From an uncultured Methylobacter sp. (GTDB taxonomy: Bacteria; Pseudomonadota; Gammaproteobacteria; Methylococcales; Methylomonadaceae), in NCBI GenBank assembly GCA_903831545.1, contig CAIKYI010000478.1:1-6460 (forward strand): 6,460 bases of DNA. Reading direction: 5' to 3'. Made by a program: the position numbers and the translations under genes. How positions within the stretch are numbered: position 1 is the stretch's first letter; every line of letters begins with the position of its first letter. Positions 6,373 through 6,460 of the stretch are shown here, in pieces. Under the pieces are notes generated by a model. That model did no database searches, was not told where the DNA came from, and saw only the letters and a program-made list of their open reading frames with translations.

Positions 6373-6460
6373 GTGAAATTTACAAAAGACTTTGATGTGA
6401 TTGTGGTTGGCGGCGGCCATGCCGGTACCGAAGCCGCGTTGGCCTCGGCCCGCTGCGGGG
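6373..6460 (+). CDS. mnmG: MnmG (GidA), tRNA U34 carboxymethylaminomethyl modification enzyme, N-terminal fragment
   Basis: The 29 codons present begin [18 protein letters not shown] and continue [11 protein letters not shown]. This is the FAD-binding Rossmann strand and GxGxxG-type loop ([11 protein letters not shown], about residues 12-22) in the form typical of MnmG. With MnmE, MnmG adds the carboxymethylaminomethyl or aminomethyl group at wobble uridine 34 of certain tRNAs, using FAD and a folate one-carbon unit, in the cytoplasm. The start is GTG at 6373: an in-frame TAA lies at 6355-6357 and no ATG follows before the conserved core. AAGAG (6356-6360) lies 12 bases upstream, a rather long and weak spacing. 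The gene diverges from the ArfA-like gene and runs off the right edge. The identification is firm despite the short fragment. Confidence 0.93.
   Translation, partial: MKFTKDFDVIVVGGGHAGTEAALASARCG

Noticed and set aside
6162..6395. 77-codon plus-strand open frame
   Set aside because: It is antisense to the ArfA-like gene and overlaps the start of mnmG. It has no good ribosome binding site, while the minus-strand frame has a strong one and a recognisable sequence.

Overview
The window looks like chromosomal DNA from a gammaproteobacterium of moderate GC content. It carries the start of mnmG, a UPF0182 membrane protein, a calcium-type P-type ATPase and an ArfA-like small basic gene. The hyphenated intergenic palindromes and the gene mix would fit a Methylococcales-type methanotroph, but no gene here proves the lineage, so that placement is inference.

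Layout, left to right. Positions 1-139 (minus) hold the N-terminus of a family 2 glycosyltransferase that runs off the window. Positions 140-306 hold a nested palindromic intergenic element (160-254). Positions 307-2958 (minus) encode a complete 883-residue UPF0182 (COG1615) protein with seven membrane segments and a large extracytoplasmic domain. Positions 2959-3264 are non-coding and contain a 76-bp unit bounded by perfect 9-bp inverted repeats (3156-3231). Positions 3265-5925 (minus) encode a complete 886-residue type II P-type cation ATPase. Positions 6042-6296 (minus) encode a small basic protein that I read as a candidate alternative ribosome-rescue factor A (ArfA), with a hairpin inside its own coding sequence. 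Positions 6373-6460 (plus) are the first 29 codons of mnmG (gidA), divergent from the small gene.

How the parts relate. All genes except mnmG are on the minus strand, but the gaps (116, 306 and 167 bp), the separate ribosome binding sites and the palindromic elements suggest separate transcripts rather than one operon. The two large membrane proteins show no evident functional link. The 6297-6372 gap is a compact divergent control region serving two translation-related genes: the ArfA candidate (ribosome rescue) and MnmG (tRNA wobble uridine modification).

The most interesting element is the small gene. Its hairpin, followed by a U-rich stretch, lies just after the conserved basic segment and before a hydrophobic tail. 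In known arfA genes this arrangement yields non-stop mRNA, so that ArfA is made only when tmRNA rescue fails. The two large genes are ordinary members of known families with a few noteworthy residue changes.
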